From assembly GCA_023386645.1 (NCBI GenBank), contig JAEWJI010000037.1:48715-112714 (forward strand): a stretch of DNA of 64,000 nucleotides, in the 5' to 3' direction. This document shows positions 34,978-42,536 of this stretch, one piece after another (position 1 is the first letter of the stretch; each line of letters begins with the position of its first letter). The stretch is from Pseudomonadota bacterium (GTDB lineage: Bacteria > Pseudomonadota > Alphaproteobacteria > Caulobacterales > Caulobacteraceae). The position numbers and the translations under genes are program-made. The notes under the pieces were generated by a model that was not told where the DNA came from, ran no database searches, and saw only the letters and a program-made list of their open reading frames with translations.

Positions 34978-37110
34978 ATGGCCAGGAGCAAGCTGAGCGA
35001 AGAGGCGTGGGCGGCGCTGTTTGCGCGGGACGCGGCGGGGGAGGATCGCCGGGCGCTGGCGGCCGAGCATGGGATCTGTGTGGGGGCGATCAAGTGGCAG
35101 GCGGCGAAGCGGGGCCTGCGCAAGTCTGACCGGCCGGGCGAGGCGGTGGATCGGCGGCGGCGTCCGGCGGACGGCTGGGCGCGGGATCGGGTGCATCCGC
35201 AGAGCCGCTCGGGCATGAGCGAGGGCCGCTGGGTCGAGTTGTTGGGGCGGAGGAACGCCGGGGAGGCGGACGCGGACCTGGCGGCGGAGTACGGCGTCTG
35301 CGAGGCGATGATCGACGGGGCGGCGGCGCGGCTGGGGATGCGCAAGTGCGAGACGCCGGGGGCGGTGTACCGGCCGCGCGGGCCGGGGTCGGGCTGGGCC
35401 ACCGGGGCGGGCGACTATCGGCGGCGGACCGAGGTGGTGCGTATCGAGATGGACTGGCTGCGCGCCGCGGCCTCGATCCACGCCTTCGACCTGAGGATCG
35501 TCGAGAGGCTGAACGGCGGGGACGAGGTGGGGGCCTCGGCCATGTGGAAGTGGCGCGGGCGCTATGCCCAGATGGGCGGGGTGACGGGGGCGGGGATACG
35601 GGCGGTGTTGTCTCCCTCCCCTTCATGGGGAGGGATGGCGAGCCTGGGCGAGCCCGGGTGGGGCCGTGTCGGGGGTGCGCAACATCCTTTCGGACCCCAC
35701 CCTGGCGGCTGCGCCGCCGTCCCTCCCCATGAAGGGGAGGGAGAGGGGCTGGTGCTGCGGGCCGAGCAGAGGGCGCCGGAGGGGGACTGGCGGACCTGGC
35801 TGTTCCTGGGCGGGCGCGGGGCGGGCAAGACGCTGGCGGGGGCCAGCTGGATCGCGGACATGGCCGAGCGGTGCGGGCGGCTGGCGCTGATCGGGCCGAC
35901 GCTGCACGACGCGCGCGAGGTGATGATCGGCGGGCCCTCGGGCGTGCTGGCCCTGCCGAGGTGGCGGGCGACGGGGGCCAATGGAACGTGGAATGGGCCG
36001 GTCTATGAGCCGTCGCGGCGCAGGCTGAGGTTTCCGAACGGGGCGGAGGCGTTCGTCTTCTCCGCCGAGGACCCGGAGAGCCTGCGCGGGCCGCAGTTCG
36101 GGGCGGCGTGGGCGGATGAGTTCTGTGCGTGGCCGAAGGGGGAGGAGACCTTGTCCCTGCTTCGCATGGGCCTGCGCATGCGCGGAGGCGGCGCTATCGC
36201 TCGGCTGGCGGAGCCTCGCTGCTTGAGCGCCGAGAACTCCATCGGGGCTGAAGCCGCGAACGACCGCGTCGTGAGCGATAGCCCCCCACGCCTGTGCGTG
36301 ACGACGACGCCGAAGCCGACGCGGGCGCTGAAGGGGCTGATGGCGGAGGGGTCGTGCGTGACGACGCGGGCGGCGACGGCGGACAATGCGGCCAACCTGG
36401 CGCCCGGTTTCCTGGAGGAGCTCCAGGCGCGCTACGGCGGGACGCGGCGGGCGGCGCAGGAGCTGGAGGGCCGGGTGGTGGAGGCGGAAGGGTCGCTGTT
36501 CACCGCCCGGATGATGGCGGACTGCCGCACCGACGAGACGTTCACGCCGTGGGGACGGCTGGGCGTGCGCTCAAGCAGCGCGGAGCGCGGTAGCGCTTTC
36601 GAGAGAGTGGTGGTGGGGGTGGACCCGACGACGACGGCGGGGGGTGACGCCTGCGGGATCGTGGTCGTGGGGCGCAGGCGACGCGCGGACGGGCGGTCCG
36701 AGGCCGTGGTGCTGGCGGACCGGTCGGCGCGGGGCCTGTCTCCGGACGGCTGGGCCCGGCGGGCGCGGACGGCGGCCGAGGCCTGGGGCGCGCAGGTCAT
36801 GGTGGTCGAGGTCAACCAGGGCGGAGAGATGGTGCGGGCCGTGTTCAAGGCCGCGGGCTGCGCGATCCCGCTCCAGGAGGTGCGGGCGGCGGTCGGCAAG
36901 CGGGCGCGGGCCGAGCCGGTGGCGGCGCTGTATGAACAGGGGCGGGTGAAGCACGCCGGGGCGCTGGACGAGCTGGAGGAGGAGCTGATGGCGCTGGGCG
37001 CCGGGGACGACGCCGGGCGGTCGTCGCTGGACCGTGCCGACGCCCTGGTCTGGGCGGTGACGGCCCTGATCGTGGCGGAGACGGCGCCGCCGCGCGCGCG
37101 GATGCTGTAA
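34978..37110 (+). CDS. GTA/phage-type terminase large subunit with N-terminal repeats and palindromic insertions
   Basis: A 710-residue frame, against roughly 420-450 for GTA terminases. Residues 5-60 and 76-130 are two copies of a helix-turn-helix-like unit (SEEAWAALFARDAAG and SEGRWVELLGRRNAG, each ending GLRKSD- or GMRKCE-like). The ATPase begins near 265: Walker A FLGGRGAGKT (about 277), Walker B AAWADEF with Asp-Glu at 380-381, and coupling motif VTTTPKPTRAL. The nuclease half contains VVVGVDPTTT, VVEVNQGGEMV and SLDRADALVWA. Residues 212-255, 406-435 and about 530-542 are encoded by palindromic DNA and look like insertions. No portal, protease or capsid gene is adjacent. Activity is uncertain. 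Confidence 0.82.
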   Translation: MARSKLSEEAWAALFARDAAGEDRRALAAEHGICVGAIKWQAAKRGLRKSDRPGEAVDRRRRPADGWARDRVHPQSRSGMSEGRWVELLGRRNAGEADADLAAEYGVCEAMIDGAAARLGMRKCETPGAVYRPRGPGSGWATGAGDYRRRTEVVRIEMDWLRAAASIHAFDLRIVERLNGGDEVGASAMWKWRGRYAQMGGVTGAGIRAVLSPSPSWGGMASLGEPGWGRVGGAQHPFGPHPGGCAAVPPHEGEGEGLVLRAEQRAPEGDWRTWLFLGGRGAGKTLAGASWIADMAERCGRLALIGPTLHDAREVMIGGPSGVLALPRWRATGANGTWNGPVYEPSRRRLRFPNGAEAFVFSAEDPESLRGPQFGAAWADEFCAWPKGEETLSLLRMGLRMRGGGAIARLAEPRCLSAENSIGAEAANDRVVSDSPPRLCVTTTPKPTRALKGLMAEGSCVTTRAATADNAANLAPGFLEELQARYGGTRRAAQELEGRVVEAEGSLFTARMMADCRTDETFTPWGRLGVRSSSAERGSAFERVVVGVDPTTTAGGDACGIVVVGRRRRADGRSEAVVLADRSARGLSPDGWARRARTAAEAWGAQVMVVEVNQGGEMVRAVFKAAGCAIPLQEVRAAVGKRARAEPVAALYEQGRVKHAGALDELEEELMALGAGDDAGRSSLDRADALVWAVTALIVAETAPPRARML
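35611..35744. repeat. 134-bp palindromic element inside the terminase frame
   Basis: The 24 bases at 35611-35634 are the perfect reverse complement of 35721-35744, and the next six bases match at five positions. Each arm is itself palindromic (CCCTCCCC...GGGGAGGG). Inside, GGGTGGGG pairs with CCCCACCC. Both arms are fully open in the terminase frame, encoding a Ser/Pro/Gly/His-rich linker between the N-terminal repeats and the ATPase. The arm type matches the intergenic element at 9108. Confidence 0.9.
36193..36282. repeat. 90-bp palindrome-bounded insertion in the terminase frame
   Basis: GCTATCGCTC at 36193-36202 and GAGCGATAGC at 36273-36282 are perfect inverted repeats bounding exactly 90 bp, or 30 codons. 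Family terminases pass straight from the LRMGLR region to PRLCVTTTPKPT, so this part is best read as an in-frame insertion. A 14-bp internal segment (36217-36230) reappears inverted at 36567-36580. Confidence 0.75.
36567..36597. repeat. Short related palindromic segment in the terminase frame
   Basis: GCGCTCAAGCAGCG at 36567-36580 is the reverse complement of 36217-36230 and is followed by AGCGCGG...AGCGCT-like arms to about 36597. It encodes RSSSAERGSAF just before the conserved nuclease strand VVVGVDPTTT, at a place where homologues have no such stretch. Probably a partial copy of the 90-bp element. Confidence 0.5.
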
Positions 37111-37119
37111 GGGGCGGGG

Positions 37120-38340
37120 ATGAAGACCGAGACCCTGGACGTCCTGATCGTCGGCGCGGGCGCGGCGGGGATGATGTGCGCCATCGAGGCGGGCCGGCGC
37201 GGGCGGTCGGTGCGGGTCGTGGACCATGCGCGGGCGCCGGGCGAGAAGATCCGGATCTCGGGCGGGGGGCGGTGCAACTTCACCAACCTGGGGTGTTCGC
37301 CGGCGCAGTTCCTGGGCGAGAACCCGCGCTTCGCGGCCTCGGCCCTGAAGCGCTACACCCAGCACGACTTCATCCGGATGGTCGACCGGCACGGCATCGC
37401 CTGGCACGAGAAGACGCTGGGCCAGCTGTTCTGCGACGACAGCGCGAAGCAGATCATCCGCATGCTGACCGACGAGATGCGGGCGGCGGGCGTGACGCTG
37501 TCGCTGGGCGTGTCGGTCGAGGCGGTGGAGCGGGTCGGCGACCGGTTCGAGGCGCGGCTGGGCGACGGGTCCTCGGTGTCGGCGGCCTCGCTGGTGGTCG
37601 CGACCGGCGGCAAGTCGATCCCGAAGATGGGGGCGACCGGCTGGGGCTACGACCTGGCGCGGCGGTTCGGCCTGAGGGTGACGGAGACCCGGCCGGCGCT
37701 GGTTCCCCTCACCTTCGAGCCGGGGCTGCTGGACCGGCTGAAACCGCTGGCGGGGGTGGCGGTGGAGGCGGTGGTGAGCGCGGAGGCGTCGCGGGCCCCA
37801 GCCAGCCCGAGGGGCGACAGGCCCAGGTTCAGGGAAGGCCTGCTGTTCACCCATCGCGGCCTGTCGGGGCCGTCCATCCTGCAGATCAGCTCCTACTGGC
37901 GCGAGGGCGAGGCGATCACGGTGGACCTGGCGCCCGGCGTGACGGTAGGCGAGGCGCTGAAGGGCGCCAAGATCGAGAACGGCCGCCAGCAGGTGCAGAC
38001 GGCGCTCGGCCACATCCTGCCGCGCCGGCTGGCCGACAGCGTGCTGGAGCGCGAGCCCGTAGCGGGCAAGCTGGCCGAGATCGGCGACAAGGCGCTGGTC
38101 CGGGTGGGCGAGGCGGTGAACCGATGGACCGTCAAGCCGGTCGGCTCCGAAGGCTATCGCACCGCCGAGGTGACGCTGGGCGGCGTCGACACGGCGGCGC
38201 TGGACCAGCAGACGATGCAGGCGCGGACGGTCCCCGGCCTGTTCTTCATCGGAGAGGTGGTCGACGTCACCGGCTGGCTGGGCGGCTACAATTTCCAGTG
38301 GGCCTGGTCGTCGGGCTGGGCCGCCGGCCAGGCGGTTTAG
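37120..38340 (+). CDS. HI0933/YhiN-family NAD(P)/FAD-dependent oxidoreductase
   Basis: A 406-residue flavoprotein. VLIVGAGAAGMMCAIEAGRRG binds FAD. The family signature GEKIRISGGGRCNFTN is at residues 42-57, and CDDSAKQIIRML, LLFTHRGLSGPSILQ and the C-terminal GEVVDVTGWLGGYNFQWAW are all present. Function is not well established; some relatives reduce disulfides or flavin-linked substrates. Residues 225-237 (EASRAPASPRGDR) look longer than the family average. It starts 9 bases after the terminase stop and has its own GGGGCGGGG ribosome site. Confidence 0.88.
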   Translation: MKTETLDVLIVGAGAAGMMCAIEAGRRGRSVRVVDHARAPGEKIRISGGGRCNFTNLGCSPAQFLGENPRFAASALKRYTQHDFIRMVDRHGIAWHEKTLGQLFCDDSAKQIIRMLTDEMRAAGVTLSLGVSVEAVERVGDRFEARLGDGSSVSAASLVVATGGKSIPKMGATGWGYDLARRFGLRVTETRPALVPLTFEPGLLDRLKPLAGVAVEAVVSAEASRAPASPRGDRPRFREGLLFTHRGLSGPSILQISSYWREGEAITVDLAPGVTVGEALKGAKIENGRQQVQTALGHILPRRLADSVLEREPVAGKLAEIGDKALVRVGEAVNRWTVKPVGSEGYRTAEVTLGGVDTAALDQQTMQARTVPGLFFIGEVVDVTGWLGGYNFQWAWSSGWAAGQAV

Positions 38341-38649
38341 GCGAACGCGGGTTCCAGTCCCCAGGCTGCGACGGCTTGTCCTGTCGAAAACCGACGGGCG
38401 ACGCCCCAATTGGTTGTTTCGGCTCCCCCGACGCCCTAGGGTCAAGGTTGCGGGACGGGCCCGTCTGGCGTGTCTCCAGGAAGAACCCGAAAGCGCCGTC
38501 CCCCGGACGCTGGCGGGGTCTGGAGCAAGCACAGATCGTCGTACCGCATCGGGTGCGCCCGGCGGACCTGTCTCTGACGGGTTTTCCAGGCGCACCCGAA
38601 CCTCCCGCCCGGGCCGGCCGCCGGCAGGGCGCCCAGAAGGGAACCCCCG
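38341..38649. other. Gap of 309 bp with a strong hairpin
   Basis: No coding frame is supported. The main feature is the hairpin at 38550-38598. Shorter complementary stretches occur at GACGGGCCCGTC (38453-38464, a perfect palindrome). The gap may hold a small RNA or a long leader of the zinc-ribbon gene. Confidence 0.4.
38550..38598. repeat. Perfect 10-bp inverted repeat before the zinc-ribbon gene
   Basis: CGGGTGCGCC at 38550-38559 and GGCGCACCCG at 38589-38598 enclose 29 nt containing CTGACGGGTTTT. It ends about 51 bases before ATG 38650. It could be a leader hairpin or the end of an unseen RNA. Confidence 0.6.
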
Positions 38650-38976
38650 ATGCCTCTGCTGATGTGTCCGAACGACAATACGGCCATGCAGACCCTGGAC
38701 CGCTCCGGCGTCCAGTTCGACATGTGCCCGACGTGCCGCGGCGTCTGGCTGGATCGCGGCGAGCTGGAAAAGCTGATGGAAGGCGCCATGGCCGAGGGCC
38801 GCGCCTCGGCGCCGCAGGCAGCCCCGCCGTCGCAAGCGCCACAGCCTCACTATCCGCCGCAGCCCTCACCCTGGAGCGGCCAGCCCCAGTACCGCGACGA
38901 CCGTCCCCGGTATCGCGACGACGACTACCGCTACAAGAAAAGGAAGAGCCACTCGATCTTCGACATCTTCGACTGA
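38650..38976 (+). CDS. TFIIB-type zinc-ribbon protein
   Basis: A 108-residue protein. Residues 1-42 are the zf-TFIIB domain: LLMCPNDNTAMQ, then FDMCPTCRGVWLDRGELEKL. Only three zinc-ligand Cys are seen (Cys6, and Cys26 and Cys29 of CPTC), with Asn in place of the usual second Cys of CPxC, so zinc binding may be weakened. The middle is Pro/Gln/Ala-rich and the end is Arg/Asp/Tyr-rich (YRDDDYRYKKRKSHSIFDIFD), likely disordered. Function unknown. Confidence 0.85.
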   Translation: MPLLMCPNDNTAMQTLDRSGVQFDMCPTCRGVWLDRGELEKLMEGAMAEGRASAPQAAPPSQAPQPHYPPQPSPWSGQPQYRDDRPRYRDDDYRYKKRKSHSIFDIFD

Positions 38977-39025
38977 GACCCTTCCGGGTCCCAGTCGAGG
39001 CCCGGAAGCGCTTCGGGCGGCGGTT

Positions 39026-39748
39026 TCAGGCCGTGGTGTGGCGGCGGTGCAGATAATGCATCGTCCCGCCTGCCAACATCAGACCAAACAGGATCATGGC
39101 CCATTCGGTCAGGGTGGGCACGACGGCCACGGCCGCGACGGGCGCCGACGTGACCACCGTGGGCTGGCTGGAGACGGCGCTGCTGCGGCCCGCGCCTCCC
39201 CCATCCAAGTTGCATGCCCCCGGTCCGCTCACGGCTGTCCCGGACGGGCTGCCCCTACCTCCACACACGGCGTTCGCGATCGACTGCGAACCCGTCGAGG
39301 CGAGTTGGAAGTAGCTGAAGTGGGAATTGGGGTCCGAGGGAGTGTTGATCGGGTACGGCGGCCCGGGGGTGCGTTCGAGCAGAAGCTGATAACCTGTGGG
39401 CAGGCCGCTCGCGTCGGTCCCGAAACGGACGGTGTAGGTCGCCGTGTTAGGACCAGGGCCCGTCGCCGTCCGGACGCCATCACTGAAGCTGTAGGCCGTG
39501 ATCGCAGCCGTGCGATCCGCGACCGGCAGGTTCGGGGCGAAGGGGGCGGCGAACGTCAGGGTGGCCGTCGGGCGCTGCGCGGTGGTGTAGGTCGTGCATT
39601 CGCCGACCGTGCACGCGGCCGCGTTGCTGACGGTAGTGTATAGACCTCCAGTGAAGGTGTAGTTCGTGGCCTGGGCTGCGGCCTGCCCGGCGAGCAGGCA
39701 CGTCGCGACGGCGAGCGCGCCGAACAGCGCGCGGGCTTTGAGAAGCAT
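39026..39748 (-). CDS. IPTL-CTERM domain surface protein, second copy
   Basis: A 240-residue exported protein with start ATG 39748 and signal peptide LLKARALFGALAVATCLLAGQAA. The mature domain is Thr/Ser/Pro-rich with four Cys in two pairs (AACTVGECT; VCGGRG with GACNLDG), consistent with a disulfide-bonded extracellular beta domain. The C-terminus is VPTLTEWAMILFGLMLAGG, then HRRHTTA: motif, helix, basic end. The tail matches that of the protein at 2095-2691, while the mature parts do not look alike. Confidence 0.8.
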   Translation of the reverse strand: MLLKARALFGALAVATCLLAGQAAAQATNYTFTGGLYTTVSNAAACTVGECTTYTTAQRPTATLTFAAPFAPNLPVADRTAAITAYSFSDGVRTATGPGPNTATYTVRFGTDASGLPTGYQLLLERTPGPPYPINTPSDPNSHFSYFQLASTGSQSIANAVCGGRGSPSGTAVSGPGACNLDGGGAGRSSAVSSQPTVVTSAPVAAVAVVPTLTEWAMILFGLMLAGGTMHYLHRRHTTA

Positions 39749-39867
39749 ATTTGGGTCCCCCCCGGACATTGAACGCGGGGATCCGTGATCCGCCGACGGC
39801 TCAAAGAATGATCATTTCCTCGACCCTCGTCAATCGATTAGGAAATCGTCGTTACCGGGCAGGGCCC

Positions 39868-39913
39868 TTCCGCTCAGGCCGCGAGGCCTTCTTTCCGCTC
39901 AGGCCGCGAGGCC
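39868..39913. repeat. Tandem 21-bp duplication, 25-bp period
   Basis: The 21 bases starting TTCCGCTCAGGCC at 39868-39888 recur exactly at 39893-39913. The second copy encodes the last codons and stop of the 570-residue protein on the minus strand; the first copy lies beyond the stop and would repeat the same stop and last residues. Confidence 0.8.
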
Positions 39914-41611
39914 GGCGGCCTTCATCAGCCCCTTCAGCGGGGCGATGGTCTCGGGGCGGGCGGTAAGGGCGGCGCGGACCTCAGGGGCGCGGACCAGCTT
40001 GATCGCTTCGGCCTTCGCGCGGGTGGAGACGGGACCCAGGGGCGCGGTTTCGCCCGCGGCCAGGCGCAGCAGGGCCGACAGGCGCGCCGGGACGGGCGCC
40101 GGGGACCGGGCGAGCTGGGCGACCAGCCGGGCGTCTGCCTCGACCATGCCGCCGACGGCGCCGACGGCGGTCTCGATCTGATGGGTGTCGTTCTGCGACA
40201 GGCCGGCGTCGCGGGCGTCCCGTTGCAGGGCGGCCAGGGCCATGAGCTTGTGGCTGACCGGTTGGCCGGACTGGCGCATCTCGTTCTCGAACCGGAGCGA
40301 GGTCACGCAGGCGGCCAGCCAGCGGGCGGCGGAGCGCTTGTTGGCCGTCCCGGTGACGTTCTCGCACAGGCGGGCCAGCTGCTCGGCCTCGCACAGGACG
40401 GTGCCGCATCCGGCGACATAGGCCTGGACGAAATCGGCGGTGACCAGGCTCCTGGACCGTTCGGTGAAGGCGGACTGGACCTCTTCCAGCGTCAGCAGGC
40501 GCCCCGAGGTGGCGGTCAGGGCCATGGCGAGCGCCCTGAGGATGTCGATCTCGCCCGGCGCGTCCGACGGCCGTAGACGGCGCGGCCCCATGAGCTCGCG
40601 CAGGACCATGCGGGCCAGGGCGGCGGCCAGCAGGGGATATTCCCCGGCCTCGATGCGGGCGCCAAGGCGGGCGGCGGGGCCGTCGACCATGGGCATGAGC
40701 AGGGCCAGCTTGGCGTCCTGAGCGATCAGGGCGTCGATCTCGCGCGGGGCGACCATGCGGGCGACGGCGGCCAGGCTGCCGCCCTGGTCGAGCGCCGGGC
40801 CCAGGACCTCGGCCAGGCTGGTGCGGGCGCCCAGCAGTTCGCAGATCAGCTGTTCGATCGCGACCATCACGAGCGCGCGGGGCGCCCCGTCGGCCGGGGC
40901 CGCGTCCGCCAGGTCCATCAGGCGGTCGAGGCGTGCGCGCGCGCCCTTCAGGCCCCGCAGGGCGCCGGCCACCGCCCCGCCCATCAGGAAGGCCCGGTCG
41001 GCCTTTCCGCTCAGGCGGTGGGCGACATCCGCGATCGAGCGATCCGCGAGGTCGGGGAAAAGGCCGGTCCGGCCCGCCGCCAGCACCCGCTCGATCGCCT
41101 TGTCGGACAGGCCCTGATAGTGGCGGATCAGTTCGTGAACCGGCTGGCCGGTGTTCTGGCTCTCCGGGATCGAGATCTTCTGGATGGCGTGCTGGAGCTC
41201 GACGCCCGAGGCCTCCAGCCGCTCGGCCAGGTCCGGCCGGTGCAGGAGCTCGAAGGCCGTGGCGCCCTGGCGCGAGAGCCAGTCCTCCAGCACCCGGCCG
41301 ATCAGCTCGCGCGCATGGGAGGCGTAGAGGTCCTGGGGCCCGTTGCAATTGGGCCCGGCTTGGTCGGGGTCGACGAGCCGCTTGCGGGTCTGCTCCGGAG
41401 CGCCCTTGTTCAGGACCGTGAGGGTGCTGAACTCCATGGTCGCGGGGTCGAGCGTCTCCTTCGTCACCCGCACGGCGGCGGCCCGGTTGTCGCGCAGAAG
41501 CTCCTCGGCCGTCGAGATCGCATGGGCGCGCTCCTCGGTCGCCATCAGCAGGGACCAGGGCGCGGGCGCGGTCTTGCGGACATAGACTTCGTAGTGGACG
41601 GGGCCGGCCAT
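39899..41611 (-). CDS. Large cytoplasmic protein of unknown function
   Basis: A 570-residue protein with no signal peptide or membrane helix. Residues 1-80 form a mixed alpha/beta region (YEVYVRKTAPAPWSLLMATEER, RVTKETLDP); residues 110-560 are almost all helical and Ala/Leu/Arg-rich, with no enzymatic motif I recognise. It is divergent from chvI with a 220-bp shared gap, so joint control is possible. Homologues would probably be limited to Caulobacterales and relatives; this is a guess. The start at 41611 fits the reading frame but lacks a strong ribosome site. Confidence 0.7.
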   Translation of the reverse strand: MAGPVHYEVYVRKTAPAPWSLLMATEERAHAISTAEELLRDNRAAAVRVTKETLDPATMEFSTLTVLNKGAPEQTRKRLVDPDQAGPNCNGPQDLYASHARELIGRVLEDWLSRQGATAFELLHRPDLAERLEASGVELQHAIQKISIPESQNTGQPVHELIRHYQGLSDKAIERVLAAGRTGLFPDLADRSIADVAHRLSGKADRAFLMGGAVAGALRGLKGARARLDRLMDLADAAPADGAPRALVMVAIEQLICELLGARTSLAEVLGPALDQGGSLAAVARMVAPREIDALIAQDAKLALLMPMVDGPAARLGARIEAGEYPLLAAALARMVLRELMGPRRLRPSDAPGEIDILRALAMALTATSGRLLTLEEVQSAFTERSRSLVTADFVQAYVAGCGTVLCEAEQLARLCENVTGTANKRSAARWLAACVTSLRFENEMRQSGQPVSHKLMALAALQRDARDAGLSQNDTHQIETAVGAVGGMVEADARLVAQLARSPAPVPARLSALLRLAAGETAPLGPVSTRAKAEAIKLVRAPEVRAALTARPETIAPLKGLMKAAGLAA

Positions 41612-41662
41612 TCGACTCTCGGGAACAATCCCGACCAGGATGGGCCGGAAGGCTTTAAGGCG

Positions 41663-41687
41663 GGGTTTGCGTCACCGGGTTTGCGTC
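41663..41687 (+). promoter_or_regulatory. Tandem GGGTTTGCGTC repeats upstream of chvI
   Basis: Two perfect copies of an 11-bp word at 41663-41673 and 41677-41687 (14-bp period), about 145 bp before chvI in the divergent gap. Direct repeats of this size are how OmpR-type regulators bind, so this could be an operator, for example for ChvI itself. No experimental link is known to me. Confidence 0.35.
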
Positions 41688-41831
41688 TTGGGGGCTGGCG
41701 ACCCATCTGGTGTGGCCGTAATGTCACCACGAACGCAGCGAACGGTTACGCTTGAAGGGCGTTGAAGATCGCGCCCGAGCCGCTCTGGCGCCGATCCGGC
41801 GTCGCTGGAACAGAGATTGAGGAGGCCCCGC

Positions 41832-42536
41832 TTGGCCAACATCACCCTGGTCGACGACGACGAGAACATCGTGGCGTCGGTATCGCTGGCGCTGGAAAGC
41901 CACGGCCACAAGGTCACGGCCTATCACGACGGCGCCTCGGGCTTGGAGGCGCTGGAGAACAGCCCGCCGGACCTGGCGATCCTGGACGTGAAGATGCCCC
42001 GCATGGACGGGATGGAGGTGCTGCGCCGCCTGCGCCAGACCAGTCAGATCCCGGTGGTCATGCTGACCTCCAAGGACGAGGAGATCGACGAGATCCTGGG
42101 CTTCAACCTCGGGGCCGACGACTACATCCACAAGCCGTTCAGCCAGCGGCTGCTGATCGAGCGGGTGAAGGCCCTGCTGCGCCGCACGGGAGCGGATGGG
42201 TCCGAGGCCGAGCCCTCGGCCGAGACGAGCGGCAAGGCGATCCGGCGCGGCAAGCTGGTCATGGACCCGGCGCGGCACGAAAGCACCTGGGACGGCAAGC
42301 CGGTCAAGCTGACGGTCACCGAGTTCCTGCTGCTGCAGGCGCTCGCCCAGCGGCCGGGCTTCGTGAAGAGCCGCGACAACCTGATGGACGCCGCCTACGA
42401 CGACCAGGTCTATGTCGACGACCGGACCATCGACAGCCACGTCAAGCGGATGCGCAAGAAGTTCCGCGTCGTCGACCCGGAGTTCGACGCCATCGAGACC
42501 CTGTATGGCGTCGGCTACCGATACCGCGAGAGCTGA
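41832..42536 (+). CDS. chvI: Response regulator ChvI
   Basis: A 234-residue OmpR/PhoB-type regulator. TTG 41832 is chosen: a GAGGAGG ribosome site sits 8 bases before it and it gives MANITLVDDDENIVASVSLALE. Receiver domain 1-120 with acidic pocket Asp8-Asp10, phosphorylated Asp52 (AILDVKMPRMDG), Thr in VMLTSKDEE and Lys in HKPFSQ. Winged-helix DNA-binding domain about 145-234 (VTEFLLLQALAQRPGFVKSRDNLMD, TIDSHVKRMRKKF, ETLYGVGYRYRE). In alphaproteobacteria ChvI with ChvG controls envelope and acid-stress genes. Overlaps chvG by 32 bp. Confidence 0.95.
   Translation: MANITLVDDDENIVASVSLALESHGHKVTAYHDGASGLEALENSPPDLAILDVKMPRMDGMEVLRRLRQTSQIPVVMLTSKDEEIDEILGFNLGADDYIHKPFSQRLLIERVKALLRRTGADGSEAEPSAETSGKAIRRGKLVMDPARHESTWDGKPVKLTVTEFLLLQALAQRPGFVKSRDNLMDAAYDDQVYVDDRTIDSHVKRMRKKFRVVDPEFDAIETLYGVGYRYRES

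Noticed and set aside
34978..37110. Prophage at the terminase
   Set aside because: No portal, capsid, tail, integrase or lysis genes are adjacent, and the flanking genes are ordinary chromosomal ones.
37774..37815. Possible third palindromic insertion in the HI0933-like gene (residues about 225-237)
   Set aside because: The segment is longer than I expect for the family, but the arms (GTCGC.../...GCGAC) are short and imperfect, so it does not reach the standard of the terminase elements.
36571..38850. A 759-codon minus-strand frame across the end of the terminase and the HI0933-like gene
   Set aside because: It spans two real genes and an intergenic gap and has shadow-type composition (Arg, His, Pro, Gln).
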